35,939 bases of DNA from Deltaproteobacteria bacterium (GTDB lineage: Bacteria > UBA10199 > SBBF01). The stretch is taken from positions 1-35,939 of the forward strand of contig JACPFC010000042.1 of the NCBI GenBank assembly GCA_016183175.1. Reading direction: 5' to 3'. The notes below the pieces were generated by a model that was given only the letters and a program-made list of their open reading frames with translations, was not told where the DNA came from and did not search any database. A program made the translations under genes and the position numbers. This document shows, in pieces, positions 25,070-31,851 of this stretch; the stretch's first letter is position 1; each line of letters starts with the position of its first letter.

Positions 25070-25643
25070 CCGCCTTCGCAAGCGACTCCTCAAAGGCCTG
25101 ATAAAAACTTTCTTCAATCTTCAAGAACGGCGAAATATCGCCGAGACTGAACTCTTTTAAGATTCCCGCCGTTTTCTTTTCAATCCATTGCAGGTGGCTG
25201 GTTTCTTCGACGATGATCTTCTGCAGTTCGTCTTTCACCAGCCGGTTTTCCGTGACGCTCCGATAGAGCGGATAGAGCTTCATCGCCCTTTTTTCAATCA
25301 TGTTGGTGACAAAGAGATAGTTCTGATACGCATCGTCGCGCTCGGTGGCCGCTCTCAATGACTCCGAAACGGTATGGTCGAGCATCTGGAAGTAACTCGT
25401 CGCCTCGTCATGGCAGAGATACTGATCAGAAGTGCTGTCGGACAGGGAGAGACTCAAGCGCCGAAACGAGAGGGCATGCCGGGTTTCATCGGCAAAATGT
25501 TCCAGGATTTCGAGGCTGGGATGGTCCAAACCAACCGTCTTGCAGATTTTCCGGGCGCCGGTATGCTCCAACAGGGAAAGGGTATTGAGCCAGCGGGCCT
25601 CCACGCTATGGTCCTCCACAATCTTTTGAAGGACGTGTTTCAT
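25044..25643 (-). CDS. Ferritin-like (diiron four-helix bundle) protein
   Basis: The 199-residue helical protein carries two ExxH pairs typical of the ferritin-like superfamily: DETRH (Glu53-His56) and, about 105 residues later, EETSH. Additional acidic helix positions are Glu15/Glu26 and NMIEKRAMKLY. It is not a classical ferritin by sequence, and its substrate or role (oxidase, iron storage, membrane-bound carboxylate diiron protein) is unknown. The ATG at 25643 is chosen because a consensus -35/-10 pair sits just upstream; a TTG at 25682 would lie on the -35 box. It is convergent with and overlaps grxD. Confidence 0.72.
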   Translation of the reverse strand: MKHVLQKIVEDHSVEARWLNTLSLLEHTGARKICKTVGLDHPSLEILEHFADETRHALSFRRLSLSLSDSTSDQYLCHDEATSYFQMLDHTVSESLRAATERDDAYQNYLFVTNMIEKRAMKLYPLYRSVTENRLVKDELQKIIVEETSHLQWIEKKTAGILKEFSLGDISPFLKIEESFYQAFEESLAKAVKPFQSRP

Positions 25644-25652
25644 CTCGGGCGA

Positions 25653-25682
25653 GTGATACGGCCAAATGACACCCTGTGTCAA
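25653..25682 (-). promoter_or_regulatory. Sigma-70-type promoter of the ferritin-like gene
   Basis: Perfect TTGACA (25682-25677), 18 bp, TATCAC (25658-25653). The -10 box ends 9 nt before the ATG, again with no Shine-Dalgarno sequence. Confidence 0.55.
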
Positions 25683-25789
25683 GAGGTTAAAAAACTATCC
25701 AATAACCAAACGCATCCGGCTGAAATGATTAAACAAAAATCACTCATGTCACTTCGTTAAAATGGAATCGCAAGCAAGTTTTTGACATC

Positions 25790-25825
25790 ATGGCGGAGGA
25801 TATGGCAAACCTTTCTATTGAATGA
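25790..25825 (+). CDS. Possible 11-codon leader ORF overlapping the cstA start
   Basis: ATG at 25790 encodes MAEDMANLSIE. Its TGA overlaps the cstA ATG in an ATGA arrangement. An internal in-frame ATG at 25802 follows GGAGGA. The cstA start itself has no close Shine-Dalgarno sequence, so translation may be coupled through this mini-ORF. It is short enough to occur by chance. Confidence 0.3.
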   Translation: MAEDMANLSIE

Positions 25826-27447
25826 ACTCGGTCCTGATTCTTTCCGGCACACTCGTCTTTTTCGGACTCGCCTACAAAATTTACGGCCGGTTCCTGAATC
25901 GCCTCTACCGGATCCATCCCGACAACAAGACGCCGGCCCACACAAAATTCGACGGCACCGATTTTGTTCCCGCCAAAAACTGGCTGGTTCTGTTTGGCCA
26001 CCATTTTTCGTCCATCTGCGGCGCCGGCCCTATTGTGGGGCCGGTTCTTGCCGTAGCCTATTGGGGCTGGCTCCCTTCCCTTTTGTGGCTTCTTTTGGGC
26101 TCGACGCTGATGGGGGCGGTGGCCGACACCTCCAGCCTCGTGGTCAGCATGCGGTCGGGCGGGGATTCCATTTCGGAAATCGCCGAACCGGAAATATCCC
26201 ACACGGCCCGCCTTCTTTTTTCGTGGTTTATCTGGCTGGCGCTCATTCTGATTATCGCCGTCTTTTCCATTTTTGCCGCCAAGACCTTTGTGGAAGAACC
26301 GAGCGCCATTGCCCCGTCGATGGGGCTCATTCCGGTGGCTGTTCTCACCGGCCTTCTTTTGTACCGGACCCGGCTTTCCGCCGTCTGGCCCACCCTTTTG
26401 GGGCTCGGCCTGCTCGTTTTCCTTATGGGACTTGGCCAAAAATTTCCCGCCGGTTTTTCGGACACCGCCGTCCTCTCGGCCGAAAACATCTGGATCCTCG
26501 TCCTTCTCATTTATTGCCTTGTCGCCTCGGTGACACCCGTGAATCTCCTCCTTCAACCGCGCGACTACCTCGCCTCGTATCTTCTTTTTTTCACCATCGG
26601 AATCGGCGTTGTCTCGATTTTTGTCATGCGGCTCCCGATGGATACAACCGTTTATCACGCCTGGGACCCTTCAGCCCTCTGGCCCGGATCGGGGCCGTTG
26701 TTTCCCATGCTGTTCGTCACGATTGCCTGCGGGGCCATCTCCGGTTTTCATTCTCTGGTCTCTTCGGGAACCACCTGCAAGCAGATCGCCAGCGAAACAC
26801 ACGCCTGCCGAATCGGCTACGGCGGAATGCTCACCGAGGGGCTGGTGGGGGCGATGGTGGTCGTCTGTGTGGCCGCCGGCTTAAGCCAAACCGAACTTAC
26901 CTCCACCCTGAAAACAGCCGGCCCCATTGCCGCCTTCAGCAAAGGGTACGGCAATCTCTCGTCTTTCATGCTGGGAGGCTACGGAAAGGCCTTTTCGGTT
27001 CTGGCGCTGAACGCCTTTATCCTGACCACGCTCGACACCGCCACGCGGATTGGGCGCTATCTGACGAGCGAGCTTTTTCATATCAGGAACAAGTACACAG
27101 CGACCCTGATTGTCGTGGTGGCGGCGGCCCTTTTGGCCATGACCGGCCAGTGGAACCGCATCTGGCCCGCCTTCGGAAGCGCCAACCAGTTGATCGGCGG
27201 CCTTTCGCTCCTGACGGCCTCCTGCTGGCTGGTCAATCGCGCCCACCCCGCGTGGACAACGCTGATTCCCGCCTGCTTTATGCTCGTGACAACCATTTCG
27301 GCCTTTGTCTGGCAGATTCTGGCCTCCCTGAAAAAAGAGCCTCACCCTGATTTCCTCATTGCGGGGATCGCAGGGGTTTTGATGATTCTGGCGCTGATTG
27401 TATTTAAGGAAGCGGTGGGAACGTTGCGGCGCAAGAAAAAGACGTAA
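25822..27447 (+). CDS. cstA: CstA-family carbon starvation / peptide or pyruvate transporter
   Basis: The 541-residue polytopic inner-membrane protein matches the CstA family. The N-terminal YGRFLNRLYRI is followed by the conserved FGHHFSSICGAGPIVGPVLA block, DTSSLVVSMRSGG, FHSLVSSGTTCKQI and GYGGMLTEGLVG. The C-terminal part carries LTTLDTATRIGRYL and FGSANQLIGGLSLL. About 15 hydrophobic segments are visible. E. coli CstA (about 700 residues) is longer; this matches the shorter members. Family proteins import peptides or pyruvate during nutrient limitation. No sensor genes of the BtsSR kind are adjacent. Confidence 0.92.
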   Translation: MNSVLILSGTLVFFGLAYKIYGRFLNRLYRIHPDNKTPAHTKFDGTDFVPAKNWLVLFGHHFSSICGAGPIVGPVLAVAYWGWLPSLLWLLLGSTLMGAVADTSSLVVSMRSGGDSISEIAEPEISHTARLLFSWFIWLALILIIAVFSIFAAKTFVEEPSAIAPSMGLIPVAVLTGLLLYRTRLSAVWPTLLGLGLLVFLMGLGQKFPAGFSDTAVLSAENIWILVLLIYCLVASVTPVNLLLQPRDYLASYLLFFTIGIGVVSIFVMRLPMDTTVYHAWDPSALWPGSGPLFPMLFVTIACGAISGFHSLVSSGTTCKQIASETHACRIGYGGMLTEGLVGAMVVVCVAAGLSQTELTSTLKTAGPIAAFSKGYGNLSSFMLGGYGKAFSVLALNAFILTTLDTATRIGRYLTSELFHIRNKYTATLIVVVAAALLAMTGQWNRIWPAFGSANQLIGGLSLLTASCWLVNRAHPAWTTLIPACFMLVTTISAFVWQILASLKKEPHPDFLIAGIAGVLMILALIVFKEAVGTLRRKKKT

Positions 27448-27529
27448 ATGCAAACCAAAGATCCCTTGCCATCGGCCCGATTCCTTTGCTACATGATCGT
27501 CAAAGCGAACAATCTGGCTTCCTGACTCC

Positions 27530-27734
27530 GCAAAGTCTTCGACTTTGCTACGCAGGCAAGCCAAGCTTGCCTTTGTGGGCCAGTTGTGAGCGCTGGGTTT
27601 GGTCCGCCACAAAGTTTGGCGGACGAAATCCACGACGCGAGTCAAGCCTAAGCTTTGCTTAGGCGCGAAGCAAATTCGGAGTGAAACGGAGAATTTGCGG
27701 AGTAAAAATAGCATCAAACGGGCCGAAAGGGCCC
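27530..27734. repeat. Array of six consecutive perfect hairpins upstream of the aldo/keto reductase
   Basis: Stems: GCAAAGTC/GACTTTGC (27530-27548), GGCAAG/CTTGCC (27555-27571), GTCCGCCA/TGGCGGAC (27602-27624), GCCTAAGC/GCTTAGGC (27646-27664), GCAAATTC/GAATTTGC (27670-27698) and GGGCC/GGCCC (27720-27734). Several loops contain CTTTG or its complement. It fills most of the 295-bp spacer, in which no gene is seen. Confidence 0.85.
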
Positions 27735-27742
27735 CAACTCTA

Positions 27743-28792
27743 ATGAACTATCGGACGCTTGGACGAACAGGCCAAAAGGTCTCCGAAATCGGGCACGGCA
27801 CCTGGACAATGGGGAGCATGTGGGGGCCGCGGGATGACAAAGCGGCGCTCGATTCGCTCGTCCGCTCGCTGGAGCTGGGAGTCACCTTCATCGACACGGC
27901 ATGGGTTTACGGCGATGGACACAGTGAAGAGTTGATCGCCAAAGCACTTAAAGAGTTCGGATTTGGAAATTTAACAGCGAGCAAAGCGAGCGAGAGGGGG
28001 AGGCTCCATCCGGCTTTGCCGGTGGAGGGGGCGACGCGAGCCCCTTTAATAGCCACCAAATGCCCCCCGAAAAACTTCGGGTGGCCCGCCCGGCATCATG
28101 TGCCTGTCGAAGAGACCTTTCCGCCGGAGCATGTCGTCAATTACACCGAAAAAAGCCTGAAAAATCTGCGGATGGATTGCGTGGACCTGCAACAACTTCA
28201 TGTCTGGTCGGACAACTGGCTTGAAAAACCGATCTGGCTTGAGGCGGTTGAAAAACTGAAAAAACAGGGGAAGATCCGTTATTTTGGCGTTTCCATCAAC
28301 GACCACGAACCGGATAGCGCCTTGAAAATCGTCGCATCGGGCCTGATCGACAGCGTGCAGGTGATCTACAATATTTTCGATCAGACCCCGGAGGAAAAAC
28401 TCTTTCCCCTCTGCCAAAAACACAACGTGGCGGTGATCGCCCGCGTCCCCTTCGATGAAGGCTCGCTGACCGGATTGCTGACTCCGGAAACACAATTTCA
28501 CAAAGGCGACTGGAGGCAGAAATATTTTACGCCGGACCGTCTGAAGGAGACCTGCACCCATGTTGAAAAACTTAAAGTTCTCATCCGCGGCGAAATCAAA
28601 ACGCTCTCGCAGGCGGCATTGAAATTCTGCCTGTCGCAGGCGGCCGTTTCAACCGTTATTCCCGGTATGCGGACGGTCGCACATGTGGAAGAGAACAGCA
28701 AAGCCTCCGATGGTCTTTTGCTGACGGAACAGGAACGGACCGAGCTGAAAAACCATGCCTGGCCCCGCAACTTTTACCCAACGTATGGCTAA
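27743..28792 (+). CDS. Aldo/keto reductase with in-frame repeat insertion
   Basis: The 349-residue TIM-barrel oxidoreductase has the AKR tetrad: Asp51 (FIDTA), Tyr56 (WVYGDG), Lys106 (IATKCPPK) and His153 (QLHVW). The C-terminal NADPH-binding block appears as LKFCLSQAAVSTVIPGMRT. Residues 78-102 (TASKASERGRLHPALPVEG and on) are not family sequence. They are translated from the 71-bp dispersed repeat and lie between Tyr56 and Lys106. Removing 75 bp restores GNLIATKCPPK. The start ATG lacks a good ribosome-binding site and follows a hairpin array. The stop overlaps the start of nfo. Substrate unknown. Confidence 0.9.
   Translation: MNYRTLGRTGQKVSEIGHGTWTMGSMWGPRDDKAALDSLVRSLELGVTFIDTAWVYGDGHSEELIAKALKEFGFGNLTASKASERGRLHPALPVEGATRAPLIATKCPPKNFGWPARHHVPVEETFPPEHVVNYTEKSLKNLRMDCVDLQQLHVWSDNWLEKPIWLEAVEKLKKQGKIRYFGVSINDHEPDSALKIVASGLIDSVQVIYNIFDQTPEEKLFPLCQKHNVAVIARVPFDEGSLTGLLTPETQFHKGDWRQKYFTPDRLKETCTHVEKLKVLIRGEIKTLSQAALKFCLSQAAVSTVIPGMRTVAHVEENSKASDGLLLTEQERTELKNHAWPRNFYPTYG
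27975..28045. mobile_element. 71-bp dispersed repeat inserted in-frame in the aldo/keto reductase, with 5-bp target duplication
   Basis: All 71 bp are identical to 14938-15008. TTTAA occurs directly on each side (27970-27974 and 28045-28049), so element plus one duplicate is 75 bp, or 25 codons. No protein is encoded that could mobilise it. Confidence 0.85.
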
Positions 28793-29630
28793 ACTCCTCG
28801 GCGCACACATGTCGATTGCCGGCGGCGTTGAGCGGGCGCCCGGCCGGGGAAAAAGCGTCGGATGCGAAATCATCCAGCTCTTTACCAAAAATTCCAACCA
28901 GTGGAACGACCCGGTCCTTTCAAAAGAGTCGGCGGCAAAATTCAGGGGAGAAATGAAGGCAAACGGCATCAAAACCGCCTTTGCGCACGACTCTTATCTC
29001 ATCAACCTCGGATCGCCCAATGCAAACCTTTATCAGCGATCGCTTGGGGCCTTTATCGAGGAACACAAACGGAGTGAGGCGCTGGGCTTAATGGGGGTTG
29101 TCTTTCATCCCGGGGCGCATGTGGGGAGCGGCGAGGAGACTGCGATTAAAAAAATCGCCGCGGCCATCAATGTCACGCACGAAAAAACGCCGGACTTCAA
29201 GGTGCTCACCCTTCTTGAAAACGCCGCCGGTCAGGGGAGCACCGTGGGGCACCGCTTTGAACATCTCGCCGCAATCATGGAAAAGGTGAAGGAACAAAAA
29301 CGGATCGGCGTCTGTTTTGACACCCAACATGCCTTTGCCGCCGGATATGATCTGCGGACCGGGGAAGGCTACGCCGGGGTTTGGGAGGAATTCGACCGGA
29401 TTGTGGGAATCAAATGGCTCCGCGCCTTTCACTTAAACGACTCAAAGAAGGAACTGGGGGCCCGCGTGGATCGCCACGAACATATCGGAAAGGGACTTCT
29501 GGGCCTGACCGCCTTCAAATGCCTGATGAATGACAAGCGGTTCGATAACATTCCGATGTCGCTCGAGACCCCCAAAAGCGAGGATTGTCACGAAGACAAA
29601 GAGGCATTGGATTTGTTGCGGTCGTTATAA
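28785..29630 (+). CDS. nfo: Endonuclease IV (AP endonuclease)
   Basis: The 281-residue Zn-dependent TIM-barrel enzyme cuts 5' to abasic sites in base excision repair. Metal-site and family motifs are GAHMSIAGG at the N-terminus, FHPGAH, LLENAAGQG, FDTQHAFAAGYD, HLNDSK and DRHEHIGKG, with LETPK near the end. The start at 28785 overlaps the aldo/keto reductase stop by 8 nt, so the two are cotranscribed; an earlier start at 28755 would add ten unconserved residues. It is convergent with the ferredoxin gene, overlapping by 6 bp. Confidence 0.95.
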   Translation: MAKLLGAHMSIAGGVERAPGRGKSVGCEIIQLFTKNSNQWNDPVLSKESAAKFRGEMKANGIKTAFAHDSYLINLGSPNANLYQRSLGAFIEEHKRSEALGLMGVVFHPGAHVGSGEETAIKKIAAAINVTHEKTPDFKVLTLLENAAGQGSTVGHRFEHLAAIMEKVKEQKRIGVCFDTQHAFAAGYDLRTGEGYAGVWEEFDRIVGIKWLRAFHLNDSKKELGARVDRHEHIGKGLLGLTAFKCLMNDKRFDNIPMSLETPKSEDCHEDKEALDLLRSL

Positions 29631-29999
29631 TATTTTTTTCACTTCGGCTATTTTTCGGATCTTGCGCTTCGCAAAAAAATCTTTCAATTCTTTCTCATCG
29701 CAGGCGCATGGTTCAAAACGCCTCCCGGCCACCAGTTGAGTCTCGACAAAATCGGCCACTTTTTCCGAAGACAGGCCGGAATACCAGGTTCCTTCGGGAT
29801 AGACGACAAGATTGGGGCCCCGTTCGCACAAATCGAAACAGCCGCACGGCACGGCCTTCATGTCAAACTGCAGATTGCGCCGGACCAGTTCCTCCTTCAG
29901 CAGGGCGAGCGTTTCTTTGGAACCGCGCCGGACGCAGGAGGATTTTCCCTCCTCCTTGTCCGCCGTGCAGACAAAAATGCGATATTTCAGAGGTTCCAT
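29625..29999 (-). CDS. Thioredoxin-like 2Fe-2S ferredoxin
   Basis: The 124-residue protein resembles the small (2Fe-2S) ferredoxins with a thioredoxin-like fold, related to NuoE. It has IFVCTADKE with Cys11, SSCVRRGS with Cys22, then PCGCFDLCERGPNLVVYPEGTWY with Cys54 and Cys58 as the probable third and fourth ligands. A further CAC pair lies near the C-terminus (about residue 97). Electron partners are unknown. No strong ribosome-binding site is visible. The 3' end overlaps nfo on the other strand. Confidence 0.88.
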   Translation of the reverse strand: MEPLKYRIFVCTADKEEGKSSCVRRGSKETLALLKEELVRRNLQFDMKAVPCGCFDLCERGPNLVVYPEGTWYSGLSSEKVADFVETQLVAGRRFEPCACDEKELKDFFAKRKIRKIAEVKKIL

Positions 30000-30054
30000 A
30001 AAAGATTACTTTATTAAACCAATTTTTTTCTGTCTACTCCCTTATGTCTTATCC

Positions 30055-30176
30055 AGGCTGTTGAGAAAGTTCCAGATGCAAGGCGCCCGCAAGGCCGCAA
30101 CCGGAGCGTACACGTAAGTACGTGAGGATTGCGGCCGTAGCGGGCAACGAAGCAGATGGGACTTTGTCAACAGCCT
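30055..30176. mobile_element. 122-bp palindromic MITE-like repeat bounded by AGGCTGTTGA / TCAACAGCCT
   Basis: The left end AGGCTGTTGAGAAAGTTCC and the right end GGGACTTTGTCAACAGCCT are inverted repeats; most of the interior can also pair (CGTACACGTAAGTACG at the centre). I know closely similar GGCTGTTGAAAAAGTCC elements from deltaproteobacterial genomes. Its right end contains the stop codon of the neighbouring pseudouridine synthase. Confidence 0.8.
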
Positions 30177-31141
30177 TGGGATCCCGTCCGTAACTTGTCG
30201 ATTAGCCGCCCCATATCCTCCGGAATCGGCGCCGTTATTTTCAGCCATTTACGCGTCACCGGATGCTCGAATTCGATCCTCCAGGCGTGGAGGGCTTGTC
30301 TTTTAATTGAAGATTGACGATTGACGATTGACGATTTTTCCTTTGGAATTTGGTCCGCCTCAGGCGGATTGGAATTTGGAATTTTGTCGGCCCCCCTATA
30401 CAATTTATCCCCCACCACCGGATATCCCATCTCACTCATATGGATGCGAATCTGATGCGTCCGCCCCGTTCCGAGCCGCACCTCCAGCAGGGTGGCGTCG
30501 TCATAGCGCTCTTTCACGCGAAATAAAGTGACGCTCTCTTTCCCTTCCCGCGAGATCCGCCCCTTTTTTCCCCCTTCAAACCGCCCTTTTTCAATCGCCC
30601 CGCGGATCACCCCTTCTTCCCTTTCCACCCTCCCTTCCACCACGGCGAGATATATTTTTCTTATTCTCCTTCCGCGAAACTGGTCGGCCAGGATGTTGGC
30701 CATCTTCTTTTTGGTGAAAATGATGACACCGGAGGTTTCCTTGTCGAGGCGGTGCATCTGGCCCAGATAGGGATAAAACTTTTTTTGCGGCGAGGTCCGC
30801 TTGAGATAGGCATTCACCTGTGCCACGTACGAGTCGTAGTCCACAAACGGCGGCTTGTCGCAGGCGAGCAGGTATGGGTCTTCGTGGAGCACCTTGACGA
30901 AATGATATTTGGAAAGCGCAGGGAGAGAGGGGTAGTCGGCTTTTTCGGGGCGAAATTCGACGCGGTCGTTTGGTTTTAAATTCCATTTGGAAATAAAAAC
31001 CTGTCTTCCGTTGACAAAAACCCTTTTTTTGTCGATCGCCTGCTTGATCTTTTTGTGCGACCAGTTTTCGAGCTTGCCATGAAGAAAATTCTCGATGGTG
31101 ACGCCCCGTTCGCTTTTTTTTACTTTGAACTGATATTGCAT
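30167..31141 (-). CDS. RluA/RluD-family pseudouridine synthase with repeat-derived insert
   Basis: The 324-residue enzyme isomerises uridines in rRNA or tRNA. An S4 RNA-binding domain (about residues 14-70) precedes the catalytic domain, whose motif HRLDKETSG carries the nucleophile Asp133. GRTHQIRIHMSEMGYPVVGD is the second signature. Residues 251-280 (KIPNSNPPEADQIPKEKS and on) are encoded by AAATTCC words and a 7-bp tandem repeat and interrupt the usual LYRG...RQALHA junction. The last residues GSQGC and the stop TGA come from the adjacent palindrome. It is the last gene of an operon with rsmI. Specific target (RluA, C or D type) not assigned. Confidence 0.9.
   Translation of the reverse strand: MQYQFKVKKSERGVTIENFLHGKLENWSHKKIKQAIDKKRVFVNGRQVFISKWNLKPNDRVEFRPEKADYPSLPALSKYHFVKVLHEDPYLLACDKPPFVDYDSYVAQVNAYLKRTSPQKKFYPYLGQMHRLDKETSGVIIFTKKKMANILADQFRGRRIRKIYLAVVEGRVEREEGVIRGAIEKGRFEGGKKGRISREGKESVTLFRVKERYDDATLLEVRLGTGRTHQIRIHMSEMGYPVVGDKLYRGADKIPNSNPPEADQIPKEKSSIVNRQSSIKRQALHAWRIEFEHPVTRKWLKITAPIPEDMGRLIDKLRTGSQGC
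30302..30391. repeat. Word and tandem repeats inside the pseudouridine synthase gene
   Basis: A 7-bp unit (ATTGACG type, 30305-30335, about four copies) is followed by GGAATTTG words and a GTCCGCCTCAGGCGGAT hairpin. It is translated in frame as about 30 residues. Confidence 0.75.
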
Positions 31142-31143
31142 TC

Positions 31144-31174
31144 TATAGGTCCTATAGGCCTTATTGGACCTATA
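31144..31174. repeat. 31-bp inverted repeat TATAGGTCC...GGACCTATA between rsmI and the synthase gene
   Basis: It contains the rsmI stop codon (31172-31170) and ends two bases before the downstream ATG at 31141. AGGACC within it is the only possible ribosome-binding site. Confidence 0.75.
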
Positions 31175-31850
31175 CTAATTTTTCTCGTGACAAGACAATC
31201 GTATACTCCCCCCTCGCCTCCGACTGTTTCAACCGTTCAGCGACTTCGGGAAATTTCCCCCACAAAATCGTTTCGAACTTTTTGGTCAATTCGCGCCCGA
31301 TCATCAGATAAAATTCTGAAAAATAATTCCCCCACTCGTCCACCCTTTTTAAAATCTTGTGCGGCGATTCGTAAAAACAGTGCGTCCCCGGAAGTAGGGC
31401 TATTGCTTCATAGATCTTCCGTCGTTTGTTGTTGGATGGCGGCAAAAAACCCCAAAAATGAAACGGATCGGTGGGGAAGCCGCAGACCGAAAGCGCCGCC
31501 GTTGCCGCGGAGGGGCCGGGGATGGGAACAACATCGATCCCGCGGGAGCGGGCCAGGGCGACAAGCCGCGCCCCGGGGTCGGAGACGGCGGGCGTTCCGG
31601 CATCGGTGATGAGCGCCAGGTTTTCGCCGGCCTCCAGATGCGAAATAATTGCTTCGGCCTTTTGTTGTTTGCTGTACTCAAAATAGGAAACCAGTTTTTT
31701 TTGAACGCCAAAATGGGCAAGCAAGCCCCGCGAATGACGCGTGTCCTCGGTGATGATGGCGTCCGCCTCTTTTAAAACCTTTAACGCCCGAAGGGTGATG
31801 TCCTCGAGGTTTCCGATGGGGGTGGCAACGATGTATAATATGCCTGACAT
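31170..31850 (-). CDS. rsmI: 16S rRNA (cytidine-1402 2'-O)-methyltransferase RsmI
   Basis: The 226-residue SAM-dependent enzyme of the tetrapyrrole-methylase fold modifies C1402 in the ribosomal P site. The signature is the N-terminal YIVATPIGNLEDITLRAL, EDTRHSRGLL, ALITDAGTPAVSDPG and PIPGPSAATAALSVCGF. It is slightly shorter than E. coli RsmI, which carries a C-terminal extension. One base separates it from the CoA-transferase stop, so the genes are in one operon. Confidence 0.95.
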   Translation of the reverse strand: MSGILYIVATPIGNLEDITLRALKVLKEADAIITEDTRHSRGLLAHFGVQKKLVSYFEYSKQQKAEAIISHLEAGENLALITDAGTPAVSDPGARLVALARSRGIDVVPIPGPSAATAALSVCGFPTDPFHFWGFLPPSNNKRRKIYEAIALLPGTHCFYESPHKILKRVDEWGNYFSEFYLMIGRELTKKFETILWGKFPEVAERLKQSEARGEYTIVLSREKLV

Positions 31851-31851
31851 T

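Noticed and set aside
25744-26658. Minus-strand open frame opposite cstA
   Set aside because: Highly charged Gly/Arg/Lys composition typical of an antisense shadow; CstA motifs are unmistakable on the plus strand.
27530-27734. CRISPR array
   Set aside because: The hairpins differ in sequence and spacing, there is no common repeat, and no cas genes are present.
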